Source: Dolomedes plantarius (lineage: Eukaryota > Arthropoda > Arachnida > Araneae > Dolomedidae). From it: a stretch of 64,000 nt of DNA. Below are positions 33,843-45,390 of the stretch, one piece after another; the stretch's first letter is position 1; every line of letters starts with the position of its first letter. Position numbers and translations under genes: made by a program. Below the pieces are notes generated by a model that worked only from the letters and a program-made list of their open reading frames with translations, was not told the DNA's origin and searched no databases. The stretch spans positions 868,501 to 932,500 of the forward strand of contig OU015494.1 in NCBI GenBank assembly GCA_907164885.2, given 5' to 3'.

Positions 33843-34114
33843 TGATGGCGGTTCGAGATCACCTTAATCCACAAAGTTTTCGAGTAAATCAAGTAAATTT
33901 CAAGTAAAACATCTCAACTTAAATCAAGAATCCAAGGTGGGAGAGCTAACAAATTTACTTATTTATTTACAATATGTACAAATAAAACTAAATTCAAGAA
34001 CAGCGAGTTGCTCATTATCAGGTGAGAGTCGAAAGTCCGAGTGACAAACTCTAGGACGTTACAAAGTTTCTTCTCTCGCGCGCAAAGCGCCATCTATACG
34101 GGTGGGTCCAAACA
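33843..34114 (-). repeat. 3' LTR of BEL/Pao element 2
   Basis: 272 bp from TGATGGCGGTTCGAGATCAC to GGTGGGTCCAAACA on the + strand. Same length as the other copy. Confidence 0.96.
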
Positions 34115-34357
34115 TTCCACCCCCGCGATGAACAGTGGTTCATAAATCTAGTACTACACTGGAATCACTACAATGAAATATGACATTAATATACATGAAA
34201 AATTAAAATATATAAAATAAGAACTGGAACAATATACTAAATATTAAACAACGTATTATCACTAATTACTAAGTAAATAAAGAATAAACTGATGTATATG
34301 CATATTAAACAAACTTAAATTTCAAATAAAGGTTAAATATGAAAATGAATAATCATG

Positions 34358-35728
34358 TTATTGACAAGAAAAAGGTAATATGGAAAGTTTATGAATAGGT
34401 CTCTTTAGTTCTCCATTAGCAGTTTTCAATCGTACTACTCGTACATTACCGTCTTTACCAGGATACAGTTCAAGAGTCCTTGCAAGAGACCATTTCAATG
34501 GTGGTAGATTATCATCTTTGATCAGCACAAGATCTGCAACAGCTAAATTTGATTTCTTAGTGCACCACTTTGTGCGCTGCTGTAACTGAGTGAGATAGTC
34601 TGATGACCACCTTTTCCAAAAACTTTGGAAAATTTGTTGAGTGAGCTTCCATCGTTCGGGTGGAGTTAATTTTGTGGAAGTCAAGTCTGGTTCAGGAATT
34701 GAGTTCATCGAAGTCCCGATGATGAAATGTCCAGGAGTTAATGCCGTTAAATCACGAGGGTCATTTGATACAGGAACTAGAGGTCTTGAGTTTAAGCATG
34801 CTTCAATTTGCGTTATCAAGGTGAAGAATTCTTCAAAGGTAAGAATTTGTGATCCAACAGTTCTTTTCAGATGGTTTTTCATTTGTTTAATCGCGGCCTC
34901 CCACAGACCTCCGAAGTGAGGTGCAGAAGGTGGATTAAAGTTCCATTTAATATTATCTTCTGCAATGTAGGCATGAAACCTTTCATCAGCCAAAACTTGT
35001 GATAGCATTCTTTTTAATTCCTTGTCAGCTCCTACAAAATTTGTTCCTCTGTCAGAAAATAGTTCCAGAGGTTTGCCACGACGAGCTATAAATCTTTTCA
35101 GCGAGGCTAAGAAGGCTTCTGAAGATAAGTCGCTAACTACTTCCAAGTGAACAGCCTTTGTGGACATGCATATGTAAAGGCAAACATAAATTTTATAAGG
35201 TTTAATACCTCGTCCCTTACGAGTCTTGATCATGAATGGACCTGCGAAGTCCAGTCCGACGTGTGAAAAAATCTTGTTGGGCTTCACTCGAGCTGGAGGT
35301 AAATCTCCCATAATTTGCGTCGCTAAATTTGCCCTGTTTCTGAAACACTTCATGCATTTCCAAACAATTCTTCTAACAACTTCGCGGATGTTAACAATCC
35401 AAAATTTTTGTCTTATCGAAGAAATAGTCAGTTGGATTCCACTGTGCAAATATTTTTCGTGGTAATGTTTAATGATTAATTCTGTCACGTAATGTTTTTT
35501 GGAAAGTATAATTTGATGTTTTTTATCGTCTGAAATATTAGCATTCCTGAGTCTTCCCCCAACCCGCAATAAATCTTTATCATCAAGAAATGGATTTAAG
35601 TTAGCTATTTTGCTGTTGGGGCTTAATATCTTGTCTTTCTTCAAATTCCGAATTTCATCTTTAAACTCTAACTCTTGCACAATTTTCACTATGACATCGG
35701 CTGCATCATTTAACTCCTTACTTGTCAA
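34358..35728 (-). pseudogene. BEL/Pao 2 integrase
   Basis: Zinc-binding HHCC region (HYHEKYLHSGIQ...CMKCFRNRA), then the integrase core: VGLDFAGPFM (Asp 1), ELFSDRGTNFVGA (Asp 2) and PHFGGLWEAAIKQMK (catalytic Glu). The C-terminal BEL domain has DNLPPLKWSLARTLELYPGK and RVVRLKTANGEL. It is open to its stop at 34358. It joins the upstream part across a single TGA at 35759. The core is intact, so this fragment has not decayed beyond that one stop. Confidence 0.92.
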
Positions 35729-35758
35729 GAAACCTGTTGTTTTTACTGATGGGAATTT

Positions 35759-36259
35759 TCAGTTTTGCACAAATCGAAGAATCCAAGCTACAACACGATT
35801 TAGTTTAATCCATGTTGAAAATTTAGATAATATTTCTAGTTCATGGTGGTAATCTGTGACAGTGCATATCACAGCCCTTCTTCTTTCTGGAATAGTTTCC
35901 TCCTCCAAAAGAGGAGTTTCTTGTTCGGATGGCATTTCTTCGCTTGCCAAGTTAGGGCCATTCCACCATAACATATTCCCTTTTAGTTCATGAGCAGAAC
36001 ATCCTCGAGACAGAACATCTGCAGGATTCTCGGATCCTTTACAATGTTTCCAAGCAAAGGGTTCGATAATGTCTTGAATTTCCCGCACTCGATTCGCAAC
36101 GAATGGCTTCCAAACATCGGCAGATCCCTTTATCCAATGTAGGACTATTTGCGAATCGCTAAAACACTTGATGTTATTATTAGGGATTTGAAATAAAGCT
36201 TTCAGGTAACGGGCTATTCTCGCAGCAATAACTGCACCTAAAAGTTCCAAGCGTGGCAA
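35759..36259 (-). pseudogene. BEL/Pao 2 RNase H end
   Basis: Reads LPRLELLGAVIAARIARYLK, CFSDSQIVLHWIKGSADVWK and NPADVLSRGCSAHEL, the second half of a BEL/Pao RNase H domain. It is shifted against the upstream frame by a 13-nt local duplication. It ends in TGA (FVQN-stop), after which the same frame continues into integrase. Confidence 0.9.
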
Positions 36260-39239
36260 CGTGATTTTCTTGGCGTGGCAACGTGAGGGGTGCCACTCTA
36301 CTCTTGGCCATGACGAATGAAGTGGAGCGGCTCGCAGGGTCTCGAAAATAGGCTACAGCTCCATATCCCTTTAGGCTAGCGTCTGAAAATACTAAGAGCT
36401 CAATTTTGTCAAAATTTACTTTATGTTCAAAACACCTTCTAGAAATATTCAAATTTTCTAATTCATTAATCTCTTCGAACCATTTTAGAAATCTTTCCGA
36501 TAAATTTTGTGGTAATTGTTCGTCCCAGTCAATGGCTTGTTGCCACATTTCTTGCAATAAGCATTTAACTCGCATTACGAAGGGCGAGATGTAACCAACA
36601 GGATCGTAAATCTTTGCAACAGTTTGCAAAACGTGACGTTTTGTGATGCAGGAATTTGACATTTCTGAAGCTGGTTTCAAGTCTAAGGATATTGTATCGT
36701 GATTATTGTTCCAAATGATTCCTAAGATTTTAGATGGGTTTTCCGAATTTTCTTCAATAATTATCCCTTTTTCCTTCCATAACGTTCTTAAGCCAGGGGA
36801 ATTAGTTTTGAATTTTCTTAAATTCATACCTGCATCTTTCAAGATTTCTGAAGCTTCCGAGGACAAATTAAACGCTTCAGTATTCGAACTCGCTCCATGA
36901 TGCAAGTCGTCAACGTATAAAGATGAGTTTAACATCTCGTAGCATGCAGGGTTACTTTCTGAATATTTTTTAACGTGAAATTTTATCGTAGCAGCTAATA
37001 TGAAGGGAGAAGAATTGACCCCGAATGGTAAACGGTTCATGTGCATAATTTTGAATGAATCGGGATCGTTATTTCGGAACCAAAGAAATTTTAAGAATTT
37101 ACGATCTTCCTCGGCAATGCTGATCATTAAGAAGGCCTTTTCAATATCGGCTGAAAATGCGATTTCATATTTTCGAAATTTTAAGATTACGTCTAATAAG
37201 TTAGGATTTAAATTGGGGCCAGGCAATAATAATTCATTAAGTGATTTTGAATTTTTTCCTTTGGACGAAGCATCAAAGACTATTCTTACGCGCGTAGTAA
37301 TTTTATGTGGTCTGATAATAGCTGCATGAGGCATGAAGTAACCAGAATCGAAATTTTCGTTTTTATCTTCCTCCACTATCCTATTTTCTTCTTGATGTTT
37401 AATAATACTTTGGTATTCCTGACAAATCTCCTTATCCTTACTTAATTTATCCTTTAAAATGTCAAAACGTCTTTTAGCTGTTGCGAAATTACTGTCTAGT
37501 TGTGGTTTAGTGTCTGCAAACAAAAGTTTAGTTTCATATCTACCATCAACAAATTTTAAATTATCATTAAAATATTGTAAGGCGTTTAAGTCTCTTTGAG
37601 AAAAACATTCATTTTGATCTTCAACAATCCCGAGCGATTCTAGCTTCCAAAAGGAACTTATGTCAAAATTTTCTTTTTGTACGGACGTGAAAAAGGAATG
37701 CAGTTCGGTGTTTTTCCCAGCTGAGTACTTTAATTTACCCATAAACGTATAACCGAATATTGTGGACACTGCGTATAGATCTTTATTTATTTTTTGAATG
37801 TTTATCGGCTTAGTATGGACTTCGTAGTAAATGTCCGCTCCTAATAAAATACAAATAGGCGCCATAGGCGATTTGTTTTCGTCAACGAAATCTGAAATCA
37901 GCAACTGGTTGTTTATTCCCAGTTCAAGTAATTGCTGAGTAGAGATAGATTTAACACTCGCTTGAGTTATGAGATCTGTTGCAATTACTTCCGCTTTCAC
38001 GTAGAGTTCAGGGTCAAAGCGGCTTGTGAGTTTCACACTATATACTTCAAATATTTGCTGCGCTGGCTTTTTCGCCCCAAAAGAATATAAACTCAATTTT
38101 TCTTTACGAATAAGGGGAAGTTTCAATTCCCGAGATAGTGATTTAGAAATGAAACTTCGCTCACTACCTGAGTCAAGAAGAATTCTAACCTTTTTAGATT
38201 TTATATCTGATTCTGCAATAGCACAACAAGTTTTTAAAATAATACTTTGATTAGTTTCTACCGAATTGCACTGTGATATCGAACTTAGAGTTTGAGTGTC
38301 GGGGTTCGCGCATTTGGGTACTTCAGGGGGCTTGGCATATGAAATTTCAGGAGTTTCGGTTCTAGTTCTGGCGTTACAAAATAGTTTACTGTGCTGAAAA
38401 CTATTACAAATAGCACATGGAGGTATTTTTGCTTTACAATCGGAAATAAGATGTGATTTCAAGTAACATCTATAGCAGCAACCTCGTTTCTTTAAAATTT
38501 GTCGTTTTTGTATATCAGGAACGACTTCACAAAAATGGGATTTGTGTTCGTTTGACCAACAAAAAATGCAGCAAGGTTTGGTCATGGTGTTTAATGCGTG
38601 TGCAGATTTAAATATCTTTTTAGTACGGAAGTTTTTGTTTGGATTTGCGCTATTGTTTTTATACACAGGTTCATCAGGATTCATATTACAGTTCGAGTTC
38701 ATTTGCATCACGGTTTCCCTGAATTGCACTTCTGTTTTCAAAAACTGGATAAGCTCAGATATATCAATTTCTTCCCTATTTTTGCGTTGTCTGCTAAACT
38801 CTAGCGCTATATCATTAGGTAGTAGTTTTAATAAAATCGGATACAATAAATGCCCGTAAGAGCCAGAAGCAACTCCTAACGACTCCAAACTTCTTATTTG
38901 GATTTCAAGCTCATCGTAAAATTTTCGGAATTCTTTTATGTTAGAGGAGTTTCGCAAGGGTTCTAAATTTAACATTTTAATCATTAATGAATTGATGACG
39001 ACTTCTCTTCTTCCAAATCTGGATTCTAATAATTTTACTGCAGAATCATAATTTTCATTTGTTAAAGAAAATCCGCTAACGCTTTTTAAGGCAGTTCCAC
39101 CGAGAAACGTTTTTAAATAATTAAACTTGTCTATTTTCGATAATTTCGTGTTGTTGTGGATTGCACTTTCGAATTGTTGCCAAAATTCTAGCCAATGGCT
39201 TGAGTCACGGAAAAATTTATCTATGGTAAGCTTAGGCAA
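36180..39239 (-). pseudogene. BEL/Pao 2 gag, protease, RT and RNase H start
   Basis: 1019 codons. In order: capsid (LPKLTIDKFFRDSSHWLEFW), three knuckles (CIFCWSNEHKSHFC, CYRCYLKSHLISDC, CAICNSFQHSKLFC), protease (ILLDSGSERSFIS), RT with SADIEKAFLMISI and the intact YVDD box (SLYVDDLHHGA), and RNase H start LLVFSDASLKGYGAVAYF. All catalytic residues I can check are present. The frame is lost at SRVAPL through a duplicated ACGTTGCCACGCC. The Met used at 39239 is internal; the true gag start is at 39647. Confidence 0.94.
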
Positions 39240-39437
39240 CTTAACGACATTTGAATCAAAACTCTGACAATTAAGCGATACATCGCTATTGGTCGGCTCG
39301 CTATTATTGTTTATACCCGATGTATTAACTTCATTCGAAGCAATTTCTTTATTTGATATTTCACTTAATTTGTTTTTTAGCTTTCTTTTAAAAGCAATAA
39401 TTTTAATGTTGTATTCATCACAAGAAAGTATTTCTGT

Positions 39438-39647
39438 TTAGATTTCTTTAACTGTCAAATATTGTTCAATTTCTCTATCAATACCTTTCAATTCTTTTGA
39501 TTTTTCGTCTAATTCATCATACAAGGTTTCGATATCAGTTTTATCAATATCTTCTGCTAATTTAGCAGGAATAACATTTAACAGTCTAGTTGTTAAGTTC
39601 CTCAAAACGGAACGCTTCTTCTTAATTATTTCTAACTTTTCAGCCAT
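39438..39647 (-). pseudogene. BEL/Pao 2 gag N-terminus
   Basis: Starts MAEKLEIIKKKRSVLRNLTT, a charged helical start usual for BEL/Pao gags. It is in frame with the 1019-codon block and separated from it only by TAA at 39438-39440. The 65 codons between that stop and the block also read as protein (EILSCDEYNIKIIAFKRKLK). Confidence 0.85.
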
Positions 39648-39747
39648 TTCGAGTAAATTAGAAACTTCAATAAATCATCAAAGAATATTCAAATATCTCT
39701 CACCTGAATCATCTAAAGGTCTGCTGATCCCGGGGTTCGTGCAACAA

Positions 39748-40019
39748 TGATGGCGGTTCGAGATCACCTTAATCCACAAAGTTTTCGAGTAAATCAAGTA
39801 AATTTCAAGTAAAACATCTCAACTTAAATCAAGAATCCAAGGTGGGAGAGCTAACAAATGTACTTATTTATTTACAATATGTACAAATAAAACTAAATTC
39901 AAGAGCAGCGAGTTGCTCATTATCAGGTGAGAGTCGAAAGTCCGAGTGACAAACTCTAGGACGTTACAAAGTTTCTTCTCTCGCGCGCAAAGCGCCATCT
40001 ATACGGGTGGGTCCAAACA
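39748..40019 (-). repeat. 5' LTR of BEL/Pao element 2
   Basis: 272 bp. Near-identical to the 3' LTR, with two differences noticed (ACAAATTT/ACAAATGT and AAGAACAG/AAGAGCAG). Confidence 0.96.
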
Positions 40020-40024
40020 CAATC

Positions 40025-40952
40025 AGACGAATCAGGTACTAAGTAACCTTCATCGTCACACGGATGAACATCACTTGCTACCTGATGTGTTGGTATAGAA
40101 GGCAGGTCAATTAAATTTAGAACTTCCACCGGTAATTTCTCGGTTCTCTTTCTAGGAACTTTTTTGAGTGAGTTGATTACAGGATCGGACCTTATCGAAA
40201 GTACATTCAGCAAATATGTATTCGTTCATCTGAAGGGTAACACAACTTTTTGGACTTACATAGACTATGATTAGATGGGAACACTTGATGGCCCGCTTTC
40301 AATGACCACTTTCACGTCTGTTTATAAGACTGACTGGGGCATTTAGTGACGGGGCGCATTTAGACAGTGATGAGGCATTAGTTTACATAATAAGCTAATG
40401 TCTCATCACTGTTCAACTGTCTGCCATCACAAATAACATCACCAGATTTCCTTTTTTCTGAAGATTCCGAACTTTTTCTAATCAAAGTAGCTACGTTTCT
40501 GCGACCCGACAAACGATTTGGTACTTCAGCAGCTGTGGTCAACTCTCTGGCACATCGCGATCGCACTAACTCTTCAACCCTACGTTTTTGGTTTTGAAAG
40601 ACGAATTTTCAAAGTTCTTTTTGGGCCGACCTTGAGGCCGACTTCCTCCAGATGATAAGGAAGCACAGGGTTCATGCATACTTATGTTAAATTCTATATA
40701 TGCACCCGCTAACCAACTTTTATTTTTATTTAAAAAACTGTCCATCATATTGGCTGCAGCCCACTTTTCAGAGAATTTTGATTAAAAACTTGAAATTTTT
40801 AACTGTAAATCCCTCTGGGAATCAGGAGTCATATCCGTAACACTAAATTTTCGCATAATAAAGTCTATTAGACGAGAATTTCGTTCTTCTATCTTATGTT
40901 TCCGCCATTCTTCAAAAAACTCCATTTTTGAAAGACAGCATACACGATCTGA
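40025..40952 (-). pseudogene. Harbinger MADF-type protein, exon 2
   Basis: Second exon of the Harbinger accessory (MADF/Myb-like) gene. It follows a TTTTTCAG acceptor near 40953 and reads KMEFFEEWRKHKIEERNSRL, IDFIMRKFSVTDMTPDSQRD; after a shift, WAAANMMDSFLNKNKSWLAG, SSGGSRPQGRPKKNFENSS, and LSGRRNVATLIRKSSESSEK. The C-terminal part ends HPCDDEGYLVPDSSDC at the BEL insertion. Its last codons (EIDNESYDDNY and TAG) lie beyond BEL element 2, at 33842-33800. Frameshifts are present. Confidence 0.7.
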
Positions 40953-41480
40953 AAAAAATAAATTTAAAAAAAAAGGGGGAAAGATGTGGTACTCAATTTT
41001 ATATCATTGTACAGATTAGGATTGTCGTTATACAATATTAAAAAATTAGCCTGGATACATGTGGATACAAAAAACTGTATACGATGAAAAATTAAAAACG
41101 AAACAAAAATTACAATTTTTTCGTAGTTTTTTCAAAACCTATTATAGCACATATTCTCTCTCATTTGAATCAAATTTTAAATGAAATAAGAAAGTACTTA
41201 CGTTCTAAAGTAAAATCCATCACAGCAATAGTAATATTCTTCCCTTCAAATCTTGTTAGATGTAATTAAAAGCACTGCAAAATTGCAACTAAATTGTTTG
41301 CATGAATCAAATTACCTTATCACTTCACTTTAACCACTTATGACTCATCGCTCTGGAATGTTTGACATAATTATTACCACAAATTGTGACCAATGGGGTG
41401 TTGTTATTGTCATGGGATCATCAATTAATCGATTCTTTGAATTGACTTTGGTCCACCTAGCTTGTATTAGGTGAATCACT

Positions 41481-41741
41481 GTGCGTAGGTATAAAGCACG
41501 AAGACGAAGGCAAAGAAACTACTGGGTACATCCGATTTTAAATGACAGATTGACTCGCGGTTATTTTGTAACACTTTACCCGAATCTAAGAAAACATTAC
41601 CCCAAGTTTTTTAACTATTTAAGAATGTCGATTGCATCCTTTGACGAGTTATTAGAAATAGTTAAGGATGACCTGGCTCCTAATGAGAACGTTGTAAGGG
41701 ATAGCATTTCTCCAGAGGAAAAATTAGTAATTACATTGAGG
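41481..41741 (+). pseudogene. PIF/Harbinger transposase, exon 1
   Basis: Reads RRYKARRRRQRNYWVHPILN, DRLTRGYFVTLYPNLRKHYP, FFNYLRMSIASFDELLEIVK and ISPEEKLVITLR, the N-terminal part of Harbinger nucleases (basic start, YWVHPI, FFNYxRMS, PEEKLxITLR). It ends at a GAG/GTAAGT donor. The frame has no ATG at its start (GTG), so a short upstream exon or a mutated start is likely. The exons with the DDE core were not found downstream and appear deleted. Confidence 0.85.
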
Positions 41742-42608
41742 TAAGTTTATTAATATACAAAAATGACATGTATTGTACTACAAAACTGTTAAAAAGTTTA
41801 ACTTAAATGACAACTGTCTATTATAATTCAAACACTAAAGAAAATTTGTGTGCTTGTTACTTTATCAAAGAAGGCAAACTACCATGGAAGGATAAAATGG
41901 CGTGAACAGGAATGTAATTGATTGCGAAAATTACTGAGTCCACATCTGTGTGTTAACAGATCAGTGGTAAATGGTACTATTAAAACAAAACAGTGTGATC
42001 TATGAGTAATGAAAACATTTTCTATATTATGTACCCTTTATGTACCACATTATGAATTAATAAACGAAAACTCACGTAAATTTTTATTTATGTTAATTTA
42101 TGTCTCAGCAAGCATTGTTAATTAACATAAAAATAAACACAAAAGTGTAAAAAGTCCATATTTGAAGCATTTCTACACCGCAAAAGAAAAATAGCCAATT
42201 TTCTGTTCTATAACTAAGTCCACGTTGTTTACAATGCTCATAGTACTAACGGTACTTATAAGTACCAGAAAGAAATTTGCTCAGTGAACAACATATAAAT
42301 GGTCATATACCTAAACAACTATGCTAAATAATACTCTAAGATCATATTAAACATGGAAAAAAAATATTCACTTATCTTCAATAGTTTTAGAGTAGCTAAG
42401 ATGTAAGTTTCAGAGAAAGTGACATTCACAAAATGGCTGTTTCAAACGGTACAACGGACGCTAAAATAAATTTTACATCCAAAATTTGACTAGTTAAAAC
42501 TGCTACTGCTATCTAGTAAGAATAAATAAAGTATAAAGCATCGATCCCTTACAGTTCCGTCAGTAATATACAAATAGAAGGAATTTTATAGGAGTTTAAA
42601 GAAAGTGG
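41742..42608. other. Harbinger remnant without recognisable exons
   Basis: Expected place of the transposase DDE exons, but no similarity was seen. It contains a ~50-bp block (41981-42030) repeated directly at 44560-44608. Confidence 0.4.
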
Positions 42609-43067
42609 TAGAGGAGAAGGGGGGATTATGGAGCCCCCTTTTATTTTTGGCTCACTGTGGTCATACTAAAGACCGATTTTCATATTTTGGGGCTCTAACC
42701 TCTTCGATAACTCATCATCTAAACATCCTTAAGTGGATTTGCCATTAAATCAAATTTTAAGATGTATACAATCACATAAGTGAAAAAAGTCAAAACTTGC
42801 AGGTGACCGAAAGTGGAGGGTAATATGGACCCCCCCCCCCCATCTTTTTTACCGAAAAAAATCATTTATCTATCTATTAAATAGCTGGAAACAAATAAGA
42901 GAAAAGTTTTCAAATGAAAAAGTGAAAGAACGATAATATATTATTAAACAGCTGGTTCATCAAATATTATCTATATAAAAAAACTTCAATTTTGGCGACA
43001 AAAGTCGCAAATATAAAACTCAGCTTCGGCTCCGGTGCACACAGAATGAGTCCAGTGTAGACTCATC

Positions 43068-43373
43068 TCACAACGAATACAAAGTTCTATGTGTCATCTT
43101 TGAATGCACCTTCACAGCAGATGCACGATGCTTCGTGCTGGTCTGGGCCATCTCTGTAAGTATATGGGCTTGTATCCACCCATAGGGATGAGCTCTTCCA
43201 ATTTCTCTGGATGGGGCTCCATTCATAAGCTGATCCGTTAAGATTTTACGAGGAAATATCATCATTGGGGGAAAATATGTTCCCCCAGCACTCATGCAGC
43301 AAACCACAGTTACCAGATAACCACGTTCCGCTGTAGACAGAGATCCCACCTGACGTTTTCTCTTCAACCCCAT
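43068..43373 (-). pseudogene. Pogo-like transposase, DDE region start
   Basis: Reads RKRQVGSLSTAERGYLVTVV, CCMSAGGTYFPPMMIFPRK and RAHPYGWIQAHI, the block after the first catalytic Asp of pogo/jerky DDE proteins (GxxVxxxxxxERGxLVT, ..PPMxIFPRK). A frameshift follows (ILTEMAQTSTKHRAS), and the second Asp motif is not seen intact. Confidence 0.8.
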
Positions 43374-43374
43374 G

Positions 43375-43560
43375 CAGGGCCCGACTTAGCCTAATTGGGG
43401 CCCGGGGCAAAAACTTCTTTGGGGCCCCCCCTCTGCTTCACTACTTCAGTAATGAAGAACTTAATACTTAATACTAAACTTTCTATTCGATTTGGGGGCC
43501 CCCTCTGATGTGGGGGCCCGGGGCAACTGCCCCGTATGCCCCTGCCTTAGTCAGGCTCTG
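43375..43560. mobile_element. hAT MITE inside the pogo gene
   Basis: GC-rich 186-bp insertion beginning CAGGGCCCGACTTAGCC and ending (reverse complement) CAGAGCCTGACTAAGG, with a perfect 8-bp duplication ACCCCATG (43367-43374, 43561-43568). Confidence 0.9.
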
Positions 43561-43682
43561 ACCCCATGACTTGGGAAACTTTTGACTGAACCACACTTAA
43601 ACCAGTCACATCTACATTGAAGATTCTGGAATTGATTCCCTGAACACAAGCTCTCCAGCAAATAAAATTAACCCAGTTACCT

Positions 43683-43757
43683 TTAATCAGCTTTAAATTA
43701 TAGGTCTCGGTCTAATTAGCCCTTGTATAACAAAAGTTGACCGTAGCGCTCCAAACC
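43683..43757 (+). repeat. SINE tail fragment
   Basis: GTCTAATTAGCCCTTGTATA and GACCGTAGCGCTCCAAACC match the 3' part of the SINE at 55232-55402. There is no tRNA head here. Confidence 0.7.
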
Positions 43758-44072
43758 AAAACCAAACTCTAGTTTTTGTATAACCAAATCTGCTGCTGGC
43801 TTATCCACTTGTGAAGCCAATAATCTCAAAGTTATTCTTGATACACCAAACACTCTGGCAGCCTCCTTTAGTCCCATTTCTCCGCATCTTAGCTTCTGGA
43901 TAGCCTCAACCATCTTCACCCTATCCCAACTTCTGCGCACTACAGCGTCCTTACTAGCGGGAGATTTCTTCTCAACTTTCATTCTTAGCTTCCAGAATAA
44001 CCGAGAAGGATTACAAAACATGAAAATAAAATGTATCACAATGAAATCAACTGTGGAATTACATTTTCTCAC
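43716..44072 (-). pseudogene. Pogo-like transposase, psq-type DNA-binding part
   Basis: Reads RRSWDRVKMVEAIQKLRCGE, MGLKEAARVFGVSRITLRLL, a pipsqueak-type helix-turn-helix that binds the transposon ends. The C-terminal residues run into the SINE tail fragment. The likely start is the Met of MKVEKKSPASKDAV near 43983. Confidence 0.85.
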
Positions 44073-44627
44073 GGAAACATTATTATTACATTATCGAAAC
44101 CGGTTGTTGGTAATATGGACCCGGGTCCATAATACCAGCATCCATGGGGTCCATATTTCAAACAACGCCATCTTGGAAACAAACTCATTTTTCACATTAT
44201 GAATTACATCGAATTTAATTTCGAACTAGCTCAAAAGGAACTCCATTTCGTGTGGAATAAGGCACAGGAATCAGTTTTTACAAAACATAGTAGTAGATAT
44301 GAAAATATTCACTTTTACTTTTCTCAGAAAAGTTTGAAAACTCGAAAAACAAACAATTGGCCACAGGACATCATTCGCGAGTGAACTGGGGTCAATGACC
44401 TTTACTATCCATTACAGCTACCTAGGGGGTCTAGATCGCAGCTATAATTAACGGCTGCACCTGCGCATAAGGCAGATATTAAGGGGGTCCATAATAAATG
44501 CAGGGTCCATAATCCCACCTTCTCCTCTACTTATAAGTATCGTCAGTACATAAAGGGTTAAAACAAAACAGTGTAATCCATGACTAATGAAAACATTTTC
44601 TATATTTTTCTTTATTAAAATTGTTTC

Positions 44628-44809
44628 TTACCAAGAATTTTCTTTTGTTCCTCTGAACTATCCTCTCCAGAAAATATCTCAACCAATTGCTACCAAGATG
44701 ATCTTTTCAACACTCTGTTCTTGTAGTCCACACTCTCCATGTCCTATATAGCATGGCGACTTTTAACTTCCTCAATAAAGAGCTCAGTGTCAAACTTATT
44801 TAGTTCCAT
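44628..44809 (-). pseudogene. Harbinger MADF-type protein, exon 1
   Basis: ATG at 44809: MELNKFDTELFIEEVKSRHA, then a stop in place of the conserved Trp, DMESVDYKNRVLKRSSW, a second stop, QLVEIFSGEDSSEEQKKILG and a GTAAGA donor. FIEEVxSRxxIWD...YKNR is the start of a MADF domain, the DNA-binding companion protein of Harbinger elements. Paired with exon 2 at 40952, about 3.7 kb away because of the nested pogo. Confidence 0.75.
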
Positions 44810-44998
44810 AGTTAAAAAGTTGTAAAAAAAATAAAAATATGCCTGTCAAAAAATAGTAGTCAACTGCCCCAAAGCGCGCGCTCAACGCAAACCATGTGTA
44901 CGGTCTAATTCAACACAAAGGAACTCGAGGCGCGCTGCAGTCTCGCGATCTGCGTGGAACTCTCCAAACGCGCGTTGCAACGCACCTTCTAGTAGAAG

Positions 44999-45390
44999 CA
45001 GTGCCGGATTTCTGCCTAGGCCTACAAGGCCCCGGCCTAGGGGCCCCGGTGGCTTTACATTAGCTCAAAAGCCTGACTTGCCTTATCAAAAAGCTTTATC
45101 GAAAATAATATAATAAATATTTTTACTAAATAAATTTTTTAATAAATATTTTTCGTTCTTTTGCACAGAAGAAAGTTCGTCGTATGATTCTGTAAATTTT
45201 ATAGCATAACGTAACTATAATAACATAGACTGTATTATTCTGATGTTTATTAAAGTCATTAAAGTCGATTAAAAATTATATGTTCTGTACTAGTGCAGTT
45301 AATTTGCTAAATTTCCAAAATAGCTTCGAGATGGTGGGGGGCCCAAATGTCAAGTGCCTAGGGGCCCTGGGTCTCTTAAGTCCGGGCCTG
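44999..45390. mobile_element. hAT MITE with perfect TSD
   Basis: Begins CAGTGCCGGATTTCTGCC and ends (reverse complement) CAGGCCCGGACTTAAGAG, flanked by AGTAGAAG (44991-44998, 45391-45398). 392 bp; GC-rich ends and an AT-rich centre. It lies close to the right Harbinger end. Confidence 0.9.

Larger units (their letters stand above)
33843..40019 (-). mobile_element. BEL/Pao retrotransposon 2 (young, nearly intact)
   Basis: 6177 bp with two 272-bp LTRs (33843-34114, 39748-40019) that differ at about two positions, and a perfect 5-bp duplication CAATC (33838-33842, 40020-40024). A polypurine tract GCGGGGGTGGAA (minus strand) precedes the 3' LTR. The gag-pol is one long frame except for TAA at 39438, a frameshift near 36270 and TGA at 35759. 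It is inserted in the last codons of the Harbinger MADF-type gene. Confidence 0.97.
42611..44527 (-). mobile_element. Pogo-like transposon with psq helix-turn-helix
   Basis: Ends GAGGAGAAGGGGGGATTATG and (reverse complement) GAGGAGAAGGTGGGATTATG, flanked by TA (42609-42610, 44528-44529). AATATGGACCC-type repeats recur inside (about 42822, 44111, 44142, 44485, 44508), perhaps transposase-binding sites. It encodes a pogo/jerky-type transposase on the minus strand, in decay, interrupted by a hAT MITE. Confidence 0.82.
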
